From Pseudomonas brassicacearum subsp. brassicacearum (GTDB lineage: Bacteria > Pseudomonadota > Gammaproteobacteria > Pseudomonadales > Pseudomonadaceae), in contig NZ_VZPJ01000002.1 of NCBI RefSeq assembly GCF_008801605.1, positions 1 through 64,000 on the forward strand: a DNA stretch of 64,000 nt, read 5' to 3'. Position numbers and translations under genes: made by a program. The stretch's first letter is position 1, and each line of letters starts with the position of its first letter. Positions 1 to 9,466 of this stretch are shown in pieces. The notes under the pieces are model-generated. The model made no database searches, was not told the DNA's origin, and saw only the letters and a list, made by a program, of their open reading frames with translations.

Positions 1-58
1 AAGTTTCCTTTGCAACTTCAACCACTTGCGCTTCCGATCTCTCGTTAGCGGGAGGCGA

Positions 59-86
59 ATTCTACAGCGTTACTCGCTGCTGTCAA
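59..86 (-). promoter_or_regulatory. Strong sigma70 promoter, probably an rRNA operon promoter (proximal)
   Basis: On the minus strand, TTGACA (81-86) and TAGAAT (59-64) are separated by 16 bp and followed by a GC-rich stretch. Near-consensus boxes, a short spacer and a GC-rich discriminator are typical of stable RNA promoters. Transcription runs off the left edge. The sequence resembles the leader before Pseudomonas 16S rRNA genes, but no rRNA base is inside the window, so the downstream gene is inferred. Confidence 0.7.
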
Positions 87-261
87 CACCTCTTTTTCAC
101 CGCTTTCGACCGAGAAGATCGAACCGCTGATAGAGCCAAACAACACCGCTCTATCTGCTCCTTCCGGGCTTCGATGAACTGAAGCCCAGCACCTTCGAAA
201 CCTACTTAACTCATTGAATCTCAAGGAGTTTTCCGTTTCGACTGCGCCGGAAGTGGGGCGA

Positions 262-289
262 ATTATAGACTTCCAGAATCTGCCGTCAA
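262..289 (-). promoter_or_regulatory. Second upstream tandem promoter for the same left-edge operon
   Basis: TTGACG (284-289) and a perfect TATAAT (262-267) on the minus strand with a 16-bp spacer. It lies about 200 bp upstream of the promoter at 59-86, in the same direction. Tandem P1/P2 promoters are usual for rRNA operons. The 383 bp at the left end contain no credible gene. Confidence 0.65.
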
Positions 290-383
290 CCCTTAATTTC
301 GCTTTTCTATCAATAAGTTGCGCAACACGGGCAAACCCGCTGCTTTTGTCCTTAAGAACCTCCCTCTATATAGAAGAGAAGAC

Positions 384-1604
384 TCAAAGAACCCCCGCCT
401 CTCTGAACGCCGTCACCGCTGCTTGGTCCAGCCCCAACACTCGCTGCAGGACCTCCAGCGTATGCTCCCCTAATAAAGGGGGCGCATTGCGATATTCCAC
501 CGGCGTCTCGGAGAGTCGAATCGGACTCGCCACCTGAGGCACGCTACCAGCCAGTACGTGAGGCAATTCCATCGCCAATCCACGTGCCTGCACCTGAGGA
601 TCGGCAAACACCTGGGCAAGATCGTTGATTGGCCCACACGGCACACCCGCCTGCTCCAACTGAACCACCCACTCGGCTGTAGTCTTGAACACCGTCGCCT
701 GACGAATCAACGGAATCAACACCGCCCGATTTGCCACCCGCAGCTTGTTTGTGGCAAAACGCGGGTCATCAGCCCACTGCGGTTGACCGGCAACCTCAGC
801 GAATTTTCGGAACTGGCCGTCGTTACCCACCGTAAGGATGAAATCGCCATCGGCCGTAGGAAAATCCTGATAAGGCACGATGTTCGGATGTGCATTGCCC
901 AGCCGTTTCGGCGCGTTGCCCGTGGTCAGGTAGTTCATCGCCTGATTGGCCAGGCAAGCCACTTGAACATCCAGCAAGGCCATATCGATGTGCTGCCCGC
1001 CGCCGGCATGATCACGATGCGCCAGCGCCGCCAAAATAGCAGCAGTCGAATACAGCCCCGTGAGGATATCCGTCAGCGCGACCCCCACCTTCACCGGCCC
1101 CGCACCCTCATCGCCCTCAGGGCGACCGGTCAGGCTCATCAAGCCCCCCAGCCCCTGAATCATGAAGTCATACCCGGCACGCTTGGCATAAGGGCCGGTC
1201 TGGCCAAACCCAGTGATTGAGCAGTAGATCAATTGCGGATTGATCGCCTTTAGCGACTCATAGTCCAGACCATAAGCCGCCAGCCCGCCAACCTTGAAGT
1301 TTTCGATCAGGATGTCGGACTTGGCCGCCAGCTCTCGCACCAGCCGCTGCCCCTCCGGACGCGTGAAATCGATGGTCACCGACTGCTTGTTGCGATTGGC
1401 CGACAGATAATAAGCAGCCTCGGTCGTGTTCTCGCCTCGGGCATCCTTCAGGAAAGGCGGCCCCCAGGCGCGGGTGTCGTCACCATTGCCGGGACGCTCG
1501 ACCTTGATGACATCAGCCCCCAGGTCCGCCAGGATCTGTCCGGCCCACGGCCCGGCCAGGACCCTCGATAAATCCAATACCCGCAGATGCGAAAGCGCGC
1601 CCAT
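384..1604 (-). CDS. gcdG: Class III CoA-transferase, probable succinyl-CoA:glutarate CoA-transferase
   Basis: A 406-residue CaiB/BaiF (family III) CoA-transferase. The N-terminal nucleotide-binding part reads LRVLDLSRVLAGPWAGQ, and the family region with the catalytic Asp reads GYDFMIQGLGG. It follows glutaryl-CoA dehydrogenase with 13 bp between them, which points to activation of glutarate from lysine degradation by CoA transfer from succinyl-CoA. The ATG at 1604 was chosen because AGGGGA lies just upstream. A longer in-frame start at 1649 would overlap gcdH and adds an arginine-rich tail not expected in this family. The substrate is inferred from context. Confidence 0.85.
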   Translation of the reverse strand: MGALSHLRVLDLSRVLAGPWAGQILADLGADVIKVERPGNGDDTRAWGPPFLKDARGENTTEAAYYLSANRNKQSVTIDFTRPEGQRLVRELAAKSDILIENFKVGGLAAYGLDYESLKAINPQLIYCSITGFGQTGPYAKRAGYDFMIQGLGGLMSLTGRPEGDEGAGPVKVGVALTDILTGLYSTAAILAALAHRDHAGGGQHIDMALLDVQVACLANQAMNYLTTGNAPKRLGNAHPNIVPYQDFPTADGDFILTVGNDGQFRKFAEVAGQPQWADDPRFATNKLRVANRAVLIPLIRQATVFKTTAEWVVQLEQAGVPCGPINDLAQVFADPQVQARGLAMELPHVLAGSVPQVASPIRLSETPVEYRNAPPLLGEHTLEVLQRVLGLDQAAVTAFREAGVL

Positions 1605-1617
1605 GGACGTTCCCCTA

Positions 1618-2799
1618 TTAATAGAACGCCTGGATACCGGTTTGCGCACGCCCCAGGATCAGCGCATGAACATCGTGGGTGCCTTCGTAGGTGTTTACGA
1701 CTTCCAGGTTCACGAGATGACGAGCGACGCCAAACTCATCGGAAATACCGTTGCCACCCAGCATGTCCCTCGCCATGCGAGCGATATCCAGGGATTTGCC
1801 GCAGGAGTTGCGCTTCATGATCGAGGTGATCTCGACCGCCGCCGTGCCCTCATCTTTCATACGTCCAAGACGTAGGCATCCCTGCAGGGCCAGCGTGATT
1901 TCGGTCTGCATGTCGGCCAGCTTCTTCTGAATCAACTGATTGGCAGCCAGCGGACGCCCAAACTGTTGGCGGTCCAGCGTGTACTGGCGAGCGGTATGCC
2001 AGCAGAACTCAGCGGCCCCCAAGGCGCCCCAGGAGATGCCGTAGCGCGCCGAGTTCAGGCAAGTAAAAGGGCCCTTCAGGCCACGGACATCCGGGAAGAT
2101 GTTCTCTTCTGGAACGAATACGTTGTCCATCACGATTTCGCCAGTGATCGAGGCGCGCAACCCGACCTTGCCGTGAATGGCCGGCGCACTCAGGCCCTTC
2201 CAGCCCTTCTCGAGCACGAAGCCGCGGATATCGCCGGCGTCGTCCTTACCCCAGACGACAAAGACGTCGGCGATCGGACTGTTGGTGATCCACATTTTGC
2301 TACCCGTCAGGCTGTAGCCGCCCTCCACTTTGCGCGCCCGGGTAATCATCGCGCCCGGGTCGGAACCATGGTTCGGCTCGGTCAGCCCAAAGCAACCGAT
2401 CCATTCACCAGACGCCAGCTTCGGCAGATACTTCTGTTTTTGCGCCTCGGTACCGAATTCATTGATCGGCACCATGACCAGCGAGGACTGCACGCTCATC
2501 ATCGAGCGATAACCGGAATCGACGCGCTCGACTTCACGAGCGATCAGGCCATAGCTGACGTAGTTCAGCCCACTGCCACCGTACTGCTCAGGAATGGTTG
2601 CCCCCAGCAGGCCGATCTCACCCATCTCGCGGAAAATCGCCGGGTCGGTCTTCTCATGACGAAACGCTTCCAGCACCCGCGGCGCGAGCTTCTGCTGGGC
2701 GAACTGCTCAGCAGTGTCGCGGATCATGCGTTCTTCTTCGGTGAGCTGCTGATCCAGCAACAATGGATCGATCCAGTTGAAGCTCGCTTTACCGGCCAT
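1618..2799 (-). CDS. gcdH: Glutaryl-CoA dehydrogenase
   Basis: 393 residues, normal for this acyl-CoA dehydrogenase subfamily. The enzyme oxidises and decarboxylates glutaryl-CoA to crotonyl-CoA using FAD, in lysine, tryptophan and glutarate breakdown. Visible features are the FAD-binding [15 protein letters not shown] and [16 protein letters not shown], and the C-terminal [17 protein letters not shown], whose Glu372 matches the catalytic base. The start has a GAGGA ribosome site. gcdG follows in the same operon and a LysR gene is divergent, the usual Pseudomonas gcd arrangement. Confidence 0.95.
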   Translation of the reverse strand: MAGKASFNWIDPLLLDQQLTEEERMIRDTAEQFAQQKLAPRVLEAFRHEKTDPAIFREMGEIGLLGATIPEQYGGSGLNYVSYGLIAREVERVDSGYRSMMSVQSSLVMVPINEFGTEAQKQKYLPKLASGEWIGCFGLTEPNHGSDPGAMITRARKVEGGYSLTGSKMWITNSPIADVFVVWGKDDAGDIRGFVLEKGWKGLSAPAIHGKVGLRASITGEIVMDNVFVPEENIFPDVRGLKGPFTCLNSARYGISWGALGAAEFCWHTARQYTLDRQQFGRPLAANQLIQKKLADMQTEITLALQGCLRLGRMKDEGTAAVEITSIMKRNSCGKSLDIARMARDMLGGNGISDEFGVARHLVNLEVVNTYEGTHDVHALILGRAQTGIQAFY

Positions 2800-2913
2800 G
2801 AAAGAGTCCTCGCCAATTAAATGAAAATCGTGGATTGATCCTAGGCGCGCTTTCCTACAAGGGCAAACGAGGATTGCGCACTATCTTGTGCTAATTTCTC
2901 ACTCCGTAAACGC

Positions 2914-2930
2914 CATAAACCCCGTTTATG
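2914..2930. promoter_or_regulatory. Palindromic LysR-type operator candidate between gcdH and gcdR
   Basis: CATAAAC CCC GTTTATG is a perfect 7-bp inverted repeat around three bases. It contains the T-N11-A pattern bound by LysR-family proteins. It sits 26 bp before the LysR start and about 115 bp before gcdH, where an autoregulating divergent activator would bind. Binding is inferred. Confidence 0.5.
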
Positions 2931-2955
2931 TCGATATTGAGTGAGGCTTGCGTAC

Positions 2956-3852
2956 ATGCGCCGTAAAATCCCCAGCACCACCGCCCTGATCAGTTTCGAG
3001 GCTGCCGCACGTCATGAGAGCTTCACCAAGGCTGCGCACGAGCTTTCTCTTACGCAGGGCGCGATCTGCCGACAAATCGCCAGCCTGGAAGACTTCCTCA
3101 GCGTGGAGCTTTTCCGACGCTCGCGTCGAGGCGTCAAACTGACCGAAGCCGGCCTTTCCTACAGCCGTCGAGTCGCCACCCAACTGGACGCCGTCGAGCG
3201 CGACGCTCTTTCAGTGATGGGACACACCGGTGCGAACGTGATCGAACTGGCCGTGGTTCCAACCTTCGGTACTCAATGGCTGCTACCACGCCTCAAGGAT
3301 TTCCAGCAGCAGCATCCGGAAGTCACCGTCAACCTGACCAACCGCACAAGGCCCTTTCTCTTTGCGGACACAGAGTTTGACGCCGCCATCTATTTTGGTG
3401 ATGCGGACTGGTCCGGTACCGAATCCCACAAACTGATGGGCGAAAATCCGATGCCGGTATGCAGCCCTACCTTACTGGGAGATCGGACGAGCCTGACACC
3501 AGAGGCCATCGCCGAATTGCCCTTGCTCCAACAGACCACTCGCCCGTATGCATGGCGCCAGTGGTTCAATGCCCAGAACCTGAACATTGCACGAGACCTG
3601 ACAGGCCCGCGTTATGAACTATTCTCCATGCTTGCCCAAGCGGCCATGCACGACATGGGCATTGCGCTGATTCCACCCTTCTTGATCCAGCGCGAGCTGG
3701 CAGAGAAACGACTGGTCGTGGCCAACCGTAGCGCGCTATCGAGCATCAAGGCCTACTACCTGATGATTCCAGAGCGAAAGGTCGAATCCGCCTCTCTTCG
3801 AGCTTTTCGCGATTGGCTCGTGAAGCAGGCCACTAGCTATCTCCTTGATTAA
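2956..3852 (+). CDS. gcdR: LysR-family regulator, probable gcd operon activator
   Basis: 298 residues from the ATG at 2956, preceded by GAGG about 9 bases upstream. A GTG at 2941 would add five residues. The N-terminal winged helix-turn-helix reads SFEAAARHESFTKAAHEL, followed by SLTQGAICRQIASLE, and the rest is a type 2 periplasmic-binding-like effector domain. It is divergent from gcdHG and shares the palindrome at 2914-2930, so it probably senses glutarate or glutaryl-CoA and controls gcdHG and itself. The ligand is not shown by the sequence. Confidence 0.8.
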   Translation: MRRKIPSTTALISFEAAARHESFTKAAHELSLTQGAICRQIASLEDFLSVELFRRSRRGVKLTEAGLSYSRRVATQLDAVERDALSVMGHTGANVIELAVVPTFGTQWLLPRLKDFQQQHPEVTVNLTNRTRPFLFADTEFDAAIYFGDADWSGTESHKLMGENPMPVCSPTLLGDRTSLTPEAIAELPLLQQTTRPYAWRQWFNAQNLNIARDLTGPRYELFSMLAQAAMHDMGIALIPPFLIQRELAEKRLVVANRSALSSIKAYYLMIPERKVESASLRAFRDWLVKQATSYLLD

Positions 3853-4286
3853 AAAGAAAAAGCCTAAGACTTACTTAGGTAGTCAACTAACAAAGGTCGC
3901 TACAGATATAAGTTTATGTCGCATTCAGTCAATCTGTTATGAAGCCCGTGCAGTAGTCTCCAAAGCGTTTAAATACATGGCTTTGAGCCATATTGTGCAG
4001 CGCATCAGGGCCTATTCACCTGGCCGATGGGAAAAGTTGTCAATTTGAACCTGAATCCTTGGAAAGCACGGCCTACAAGGGATGCCGATCGATAATTGCG
4101 ACATTCGGTCACAGGGTGACTTGTAGTTAATTTTCCGTCACCCGTCATAATCCCTTGAAGGGCTGAATTTTCGCCTGCAAAATGCCGCGCCCCGCCTGGT
4201 TTGGCGGGATCGTGCTGATCGGCCGCCCCAGCCGCACCATCCGAAGTGCCTGGGTTTACTCAATAAGATCACGCAGGAGATTTGAC
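3853..4286. other. Intergenic region between gcdR and pntAA
   Basis: 434 bp without a convincing gene. The first half is AT-rich. A 67-codon open frame at its start has no family resemblance. A weak promoter may lie at 4121-4151 (TTGTAG, 19-bp spacer, CATAAT). The leader has a small hairpin at 4191-4208 (CCCGCC/GGCGGG). pntAA begins with GTG at 4287 behind GCAGGAGA. Confidence 0.4.
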
Positions 4287-5408
4287 GTGCACATTGGTGT
4301 TCCCCTCGAAACCCAAACGGGTGAAACACGGGTTGCTGCTACCCCGGAAACCATCAAGAAGCTGATTGGCCAAGGCCATAAAGTCACTGTTCAAAGCGGC
4401 GCCGGCATCAAGGCCAGCGTTATCGACAGTGCCTATGAGGCGGCGGGCGCAACCATTGGCAGTGCCAGTGATGCATTCGGGGCCGAGCTGATTCTCAAGG
4501 TGGTTGCCCCCAGCGACAGCGAACTGACGCTGATCAAGAGCGGCACCGTTCTGGTGGGCATGCTCAATCCGTTCAACAACGAAACCATCGCCAAGCTGGC
4601 CGAATGCGGCATCACCGCTTTCGCCCTTGAGGCCGCGCCACGTACCTCCCGCGCCCAAAGCCTGGATGTGCTGTCGTCTCAAGCGAACATTGCCGGCTAT
4701 AAAGCCGTACTGTTGGCCGCCCACCACTACCCGCGCTTCATGCCGATGCTGATGACCGCCGCAGGCACCGTGAAAGCGGCGCGCGTGCTGATTCTCGGCG
4801 CGGGCGTGGCCGGGTTGCAGGCGATTGCCACGGCCAAGCGTCTGGGCGCGGTGATCGAAGCCTCGGATGTGCGTCCGGCGGTCAAGGAACAAATCGAATC
4901 CCTCGGCGCCAAGTTCGTCGACGTGCCTTACGAAACCGACGAAGAACGTGAATGCGCCGTCGGCGTCGGTGGTTACGCCCGGCCGATGCCGGCCAGCTGG
5001 ATGCAGCGCCAGGCCCAAGCGGTGCACGAGCGCGCCAAGCAGGCGGACATCGTCATCACCACCGCATTGATTCCGGGCCGCAAGGCACCGACGCTGCTGA
5101 GCGCCGAAACCGTCGCGCAGATGAAACCCGGCTCGGTGGTCATCGATCTCGCGGCAGCCCAGGGCGGTAACTGCCCGCTGACCGTGGCCGATCAGGTGGT
5201 TGTCGAGAATGGCGTGACCATTTGCGGTCCGACCAACCTGGCCGGTGAAGTCGCGGCTGACGCTTCGGCGCTGTACGCCCGCAACCTGCTGGACTTCCTG
5301 AAGCTGGTCTTCACCAAGGAAGGTCAGTTCGACGTGAACCTGGAAGACGACATCGTTGCCGCGTGCCTGATGTGCCGCGACGGCCAAGTCATCCGCAAAA
5401 ACGCCTAA
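4287..5408 (+). CDS. pntAA: NAD(P) transhydrogenase subunit alpha part 1
   Basis: 373 residues of the soluble, NAD(H)-binding domain I of proton-translocating transhydrogenase, which couples hydride transfer from NADH to NADP+ to proton movement. The N-terminus HIGVPLETQTGETRVA and the Rossmann loop LILGAGVAGLQAI are typical. The GTG start at 4287 has GCAGGAGA six bases upstream; longer in-frame extensions lack a ribosome site and homologous sequence. As in many bacteria with a three-gene enzyme, the alpha subunit is split and continues in pntAB 15 bp downstream. Confidence 0.95.
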   Translation: MHIGVPLETQTGETRVAATPETIKKLIGQGHKVTVQSGAGIKASVIDSAYEAAGATIGSASDAFGAELILKVVAPSDSELTLIKSGTVLVGMLNPFNNETIAKLAECGITAFALEAAPRTSRAQSLDVLSSQANIAGYKAVLLAAHHYPRFMPMLMTAAGTVKAARVLILGAGVAGLQAIATAKRLGAVIEASDVRPAVKEQIESLGAKFVDVPYETDEERECAVGVGGYARPMPASWMQRQAQAVHERAKQADIVITTALIPGRKAPTLLSAETVAQMKPGSVVIDLAAAQGGNCPLTVADQVVVENGVTICGPTNLAGEVAADASALYARNLLDFLKLVFTKEGQFDVNLEDDIVAACLMCRDGQVIRKNA

Positions 5409-5423
5409 GCAGGGATTCAGACA

Positions 5424-5747
5424 ATGGAAGAGCTTATCTCCCCCGGTATCTACAACCTGATCATCTTCGTGCTGGCGATTTATGTCGGTTATCACGTGGT
5501 CTGGAACGTAACACCCGCGCTGCACACGCCGTTGATGGCGGTAACCAACGCCATTTCGGCGATCGTGATCGTCGGCGCCATGCTCGCTGCCGCGCTGACC
5601 GTAACGCCTCTGGGCAAGACCATGGGCACCCTCGCCGTGGCCCTGGCCGCGGTCAACGTATTCGGTGGCTTCCTGGTGACGCGCCGCATGCTTGAGATGT
5701 TCAAGAAAAAAGCCCCGAAAGCCGCAAAAGAAGAGGCGCCCAAGTAA
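5424..5747 (+). CDS. pntAB: NAD(P) transhydrogenase subunit alpha part 2
   Basis: 107 residues with three or four hydrophobic helices (from [16 protein letters not shown] onward) and a short lysine-rich tail. It forms part of the membrane domain II of transhydrogenase. It corresponds to the C-terminal membrane part of the single PntA chain of enteric bacteria. It lies between pntAA and pntB, and its stop codon overlaps the pntB start by one base (TAATG), which suggests translational coupling. Confidence 0.95.
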   Translation: MEELISPGIYNLIIFVLAIYVGYHVVWNVTPALHTPLMAVTNAISAIVIVGAMLAAALTVTPLGKTMGTLAVALAAVNVFGGFLVTRRMLEMFKKKAPKAAKEEAPK

Positions 5748-7183
5748 TGAGCATGAACCTGGTAACGACGCTCTACCTGATCGCGTCGATCTGCTTCATC
5801 CAGGCCCTCAAAGGCCTGTCGCACCCCACCACGTCACGCCGAGGCAACCTGTTCGGCATGCTCGGCATGGCGCTGGCGGTGCTTACCACTGTGGGCCTCA
5901 TCTATAAGCTGGGCGCTGAGCTAGCGACAGCCGGCATCGGCTACGTCATCGTCGGCCTGCTGATCGGCGGCACCGCTGGCTCGATCATGGCCAAGCGCGT
6001 CGAGATGACCAAGATGCCGGAGCTGGTGGCGTTCATGCACAGCATGATCGGCCTGGCGGCGGTGTTCATTGCTGTCGCAGCGGTCGTCGAGCCGCAATCC
6101 CTGGGCATCGTCAAGCAACTGGGTGATTCGATTCCGGCGGGTAACCGCCTGGAGCTGTTCCTCGGCGCAGCCATTGGTGCAATTACCTTCTCCGGTTCGG
6201 TGATCGCGTTCGGCAAGCTCTCGGGCAAGTACAAGTTCCGTCTGTTCCAGGGCGCACCGGTACAGTTTGGTGGTCAGCACAAGCTCAACCTGATCCTGGG
6301 CCTGGCAACGCTGGGCCTGGGCCTGACCTTTATGTTCACCGGTAACCTCGGCGCGTTCGCCTTGATGCTGGCCCTGGCGTTTGTCCTGGGCGTGCTGATC
6401 ATCATCCCGATCGGCGGCGCGGACATGCCGGTGGTGGTCTCGATGCTCAACAGTTATTCCGGTTGGGCCGCAGCAGGTATCGGTTTCTCGCTGAATAACT
6501 CGATGCTGATCATTGCCGGTTCGTTGGTGGGTTCGAGCGGTGCGATCCTCTCGTACATCATGTGCAAGGCGATGAACCGTTCGTTCTTCAACGTGTTGCT
6601 CGGCGGTTTCGGCAACACAGCAGATGCTGCTGGCCCGGCCGGTTCGAAAGAAGCCCGCCCGGTGAAATCCGGTTCGGCTGACGACGCGACCTTCCTGCTG
6701 ACCAACGCCGACACGGTGATCATCGTGCCGGGCTATGGCTTGGCGGTGGCACGAGCGCAGCACGCGCTGAAAGAGCTGACCGAGAAGCTGACCCACCACG
6801 GCGTGACCGTCAAATACGCGATCCACCCGGTGGCCGGTCGCATGCCCGGGCACATGAACGTCCTGCTGGCCGAGGCCGAAGTGCCTTACGACCAGGTGTT
6901 CGAGATGGAAGACATCAACTCCGAGTTCGGCCAGGCCGACGTGGTGCTGGTACTGGGCGCCAACGACGTGGTCAACCCGGCGGCGAAGAACGATCCGAAG
7001 TCGCCGATTGCCGGCATGCCGATCCTCGAGGCCTTCAAGGCCAAGACCATCATCGTCAACAAGCGCTCGATGGCCAGCGGCTATGCCGGCCTGGACAACG
7101 AGCTGTTCTATCTCGACAAGACCATGATGGTGTTCGGTGACGCCAAGAAGGTCATTGAAGACATGGTCAAAGCAGTGGAATAA
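5747..7183 (+). CDS. pntB: NAD(P) transhydrogenase subunit beta
   Basis: 478 residues. The N-terminal two thirds carry multiple transmembrane helices (domain II, proton channel). From about residue 300 comes the NADP(H)-binding domain III, with VIIVPGYGLAVARAQ and later MASGYAGLDNELFY. It completes the transhydrogenase with PntAA and PntAB. It is the last gene of the operon and a terminator follows within 20 bp. Confidence 0.96.
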   Translation: MSMNLVTTLYLIASICFIQALKGLSHPTTSRRGNLFGMLGMALAVLTTVGLIYKLGAELATAGIGYVIVGLLIGGTAGSIMAKRVEMTKMPELVAFMHSMIGLAAVFIAVAAVVEPQSLGIVKQLGDSIPAGNRLELFLGAAIGAITFSGSVIAFGKLSGKYKFRLFQGAPVQFGGQHKLNLILGLATLGLGLTFMFTGNLGAFALMLALAFVLGVLIIIPIGGADMPVVVSMLNSYSGWAAAGIGFSLNNSMLIIAGSLVGSSGAILSYIMCKAMNRSFFNVLLGGFGNTADAAGPAGSKEARPVKSGSADDATFLLTNADTVIIVPGYGLAVARAQHALKELTEKLTHHGVTVKYAIHPVAGRMPGHMNVLLAEAEVPYDQVFEMEDINSEFGQADVVLVLGANDVVNPAAKNDPKSPIAGMPILEAFKAKTIIVNKRSMASGYAGLDNELFYLDKTMMVFGDAKKVIEDMVKAVE

Positions 7184-7202
7184 CACTCACGGCTTCGCCA
7201 TC

Positions 7203-7228
7203 AACGCCCCGACTCGTCGGGGCGTTTT
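7203..7228 (+). terminator. Rho-independent terminator after pntB
   Basis: AACGCCCCGAC and GTCGGGGCGTT form a GC-rich stem followed by a T run, ending the pnt operon. Confidence 0.85.
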
Positions 7229-7382
7229 GATTTGTATCAAGGCCGAACGTTACCGATCCGGTAATAATGTTTTGCCTGAAACACCCGTAATAGAGGCCTT
7301 AAATGCGACCTTTGTAGCGGGTCGGGCACCGCGCGAATTCACTAGACTGCGCATCTTGCTTTCCAGCCCGAGATAACAACCT

Positions 7383-8876
7383 ATGTACCGTGATCGCATC
7401 CGCTTGCCTTCGTTATTGAATAAAGTGATGAGCGCTGCCGAAGCAGCCTTGTTGATTCAGGACGGCATGACCGTCGGCATGAGCGGCTTTACCCGCGCCG
7501 GAGAAGCGAAAGCAGTGCCCCACGCCCTGGCTGAGCGCGCCAAGGTCACTCCGCTGAAAATCAGCCTGATGACGGGTGCGAGCCTGGGTAACGATCTCGA
7601 CAAGGAACTCACCGAGGCCGGCGTGCTGGCGCGGCGTATGCCATTCCAGGTCGACAGCACGTTGCGCAAGGCGATCAACGCAGGCGAGGTGATGTTCATC
7701 GACCAGCATCTCTCGGAAACCGTTGAACAACTGCGCAACGGCCAGCTCAAGCTGCCCGACATTGCCGTGATCGAAGCGGTGGCCATCACCGAGCAAGGGC
7801 ATATCGTACCGACCACATCGGTAGGTAACTCGGCCAGTTTCGCCATCTTCGCCCGGCAAGTGATCATCGAGATCAACATGGCCCACAACCCGAACCTGGA
7901 AGGGCTGCACGACATCTATATCCCGACTTATCGCCCGACCCGCACCCCAATCCCCCTGGTGAAAGTCGACGACCGTATTGGCAGCCCCGCTATCCCGATC
8001 CCGCCGGAAAAAATTGCCGCCATTGTCATCACCAACCAAGGGGACTCGCCTTCGACCGTCGCGTCACCGGACAGCGACACCCAGGCCATCGCCGATCATC
8101 TGATCGACTTCTTCAAGCAGGAAGTTGCGGCTGGGCGCATGACCAACAAGCTCGGGCCGTTGCAGGCCGGGATTGGCAACATCGCCAACGCCGTGATGTG
8201 CGGGCTGATCGATTCCCCCTTCGAAGACCTGACCATGTATTCCGAGGTCCTGCAGGACTCGACATTTGACTTGATCGACGCTGGCAAGCTGAGCTTCGCC
8301 TCCGGCAGCTCTATCACCCTGTCGAGCCGACGCAACGCCGATGTATTCGGAAATCTGGAAAGGTATAAGGACAAACTGGTCCTGCGCCCACAGGAGATCT
8401 CCAATCATCCCGAGGTCGTCCGCCGCCTGGGCATCATCGGTATCAATACCGCGCTGGAGTTCGACCTGTACGGCAACGTCAACTCCACCCATATCTGCGG
8501 CACTCGGATGATGAATGGCATTGGCGGTTCGGGGGATTTCGCCCGCAACGCCCACTTGGCGATTTTCGTTACCAAGTCGATTGCCAAGGGCGGTGCCATT
8601 TCCAGTGTCGTGCCGATGGTCAGCCATGTGGACCATACCGAGCACGATGTCGACATCCTGGTGACCGAGATCGGCCTGGCCGACCTGCGCGGCCTGGCGC
8701 CAAGGGAGCGGGCACGAGTGGTCATCGACAACTGCGTGCACCCGTCCTACCGCCAAGCTCTGAATGATTATTTCGAAGCAGCCTGCGCCCTGGGTGGACA
8801 TACCCCGCACATCCTGCGCGATGCACTGAGTTGGCACGTCAACCTCGAAGAGACCGGGCGCATGTTGGCCGTCTGA
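7383..8876 (+). CDS. Acetyl-CoA hydrolase / succinate CoA-transferase family protein
   Basis: 497 residues, the full length of class I CoA-transferases of the acetyl-CoA hydrolase / succinyl-CoA:acetate transferase family. TMYSEVLQDS contains the probable catalytic Glu that forms the CoA thioester, and GIGGSGDFARNA is the C-terminal family motif. It could move CoA between acetyl- or propionyl-CoA and succinate; the sequence does not settle the substrate. It is monocistronic, with its own roughly 150-bp promoter region after the pntB terminator. Confidence 0.88.
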   Translation: MYRDRIRLPSLLNKVMSAAEAALLIQDGMTVGMSGFTRAGEAKAVPHALAERAKVTPLKISLMTGASLGNDLDKELTEAGVLARRMPFQVDSTLRKAINAGEVMFIDQHLSETVEQLRNGQLKLPDIAVIEAVAITEQGHIVPTTSVGNSASFAIFARQVIIEINMAHNPNLEGLHDIYIPTYRPTRTPIPLVKVDDRIGSPAIPIPPEKIAAIVITNQGDSPSTVASPDSDTQAIADHLIDFFKQEVAAGRMTNKLGPLQAGIGNIANAVMCGLIDSPFEDLTMYSEVLQDSTFDLIDAGKLSFASGSSITLSSRRNADVFGNLERYKDKLVLRPQEISNHPEVVRRLGIIGINTALEFDLYGNVNSTHICGTRMMNGIGGSGDFARNAHLAIFVTKSIAKGGAISSVVPMVSHVDHTEHDVDILVTEIGLADLRGLAPRERARVVIDNCVHPSYRQALNDYFEAACALGGHTPHILRDALSWHVNLEETGRMLAV

Positions 8877-8902
8877 TACAGCTGGATCACCGCTATCGCA
8901 AA

Positions 8903-9112
8903 TACAGTTTTGATTGAAGGCCGTCACCCGAGCCTGAATCGACAAAAACTGTACTGCTGTACCGGTGTTTTCTTACAGTCTTTTCCCACAAAACTTCTGT
9001 CAACCACCTAAATTGCACCATTACTGTGCAGATAGGTACAGTTGCCTCAATATTGACCAGTACACCGCTCTTTAACAGTTAACTGGTCTCTCACAATACA
9101 GGTGAACTGTAT
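8903..9112. promoter_or_regulatory. Cluster of TACAGT/ACTGTA boxes upstream of the DUF1127 gene
   Basis: Copies of TACAGT or its complement occur at 8903-8908, 8948-8953, 8974-8979 and 9037-9042, with a shorter CTGTA at 8957-8961. A palindrome ATACAG GTGAA CTGTAT lies at 9096-9112. The palindrome and the density within about 210 bp suggest cooperative binding by a regulator, possibly a GntR/MocR type. The regulator gene is not next to it in this window. Confidence 0.5.
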
Positions 9113-9195
9113 CTAGAGAGACTGGCCAAACGAGAGGATCATGGGCACCAGTTAAACCACTACCTAATCCCGCCACAAGCGGAAGGATGTCAACC

Positions 9196-9411
9196 ATGGA
9201 ACGTACACTCAGTTCCGAGCTGTTTTTCGAAGACAAAGCTGAAAAAAACCAGGCTTCCCTGCCTCTTCGCGTTATCGCTAACCTGATGTTGTGGCAGCGC
9301 CGCATCGCCAGCCGCCACCAACTGGCTCGTCTGGATTCGCGCCTGCTGGCTGACGCCGGTATCAGCGAAGCACAACGTTACGAAGAGCTGAGCAAGCCGT
9401 TCTGGCGCTAA
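9196..9411 (+). CDS. DUF1127 domain-containing small protein
   Basis: 71 residues. The C-terminal half, WQRRIASRHQLARLDSRLL then ADAGIS, is the DUF1127 (YjiS-like) motif, an arginine-rich helical segment. Members are small cytosolic proteins. Some alpha-proteobacterial members bind RNA or affect phosphate and carbon metabolism, but no function is established here. Start at 9196 with GGAAGGA about 8 bases upstream; an in-frame ATG at 9187 overlaps that site. The long box-rich upstream region suggests tight control. Confidence 0.85.
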   Translation: MERTLSSELFFEDKAEKNQASLPLRVIANLMLWQRRIASRHQLARLDSRLLADAGISEAQRYEELSKPFWR

Positions 9412-9466
9412 CTCAGCGTCGCTGGCCCTGACCCACCGGGTCCACCGCCAGCACCGAATTGAACAA

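Noticed and set aside
3845..4048. A 67-codon gene after gcdR
   Set aside because: No ribosome site, no recognisable motif, and it overlaps the gcdR stop in an AT-rich spacer.
9096..9112. LexA box before the DUF1127 gene
   Set aside because: The palindrome ATACAG-N5-CTGTAT has the half-sites in the wrong order for CTG-N10-CAG.
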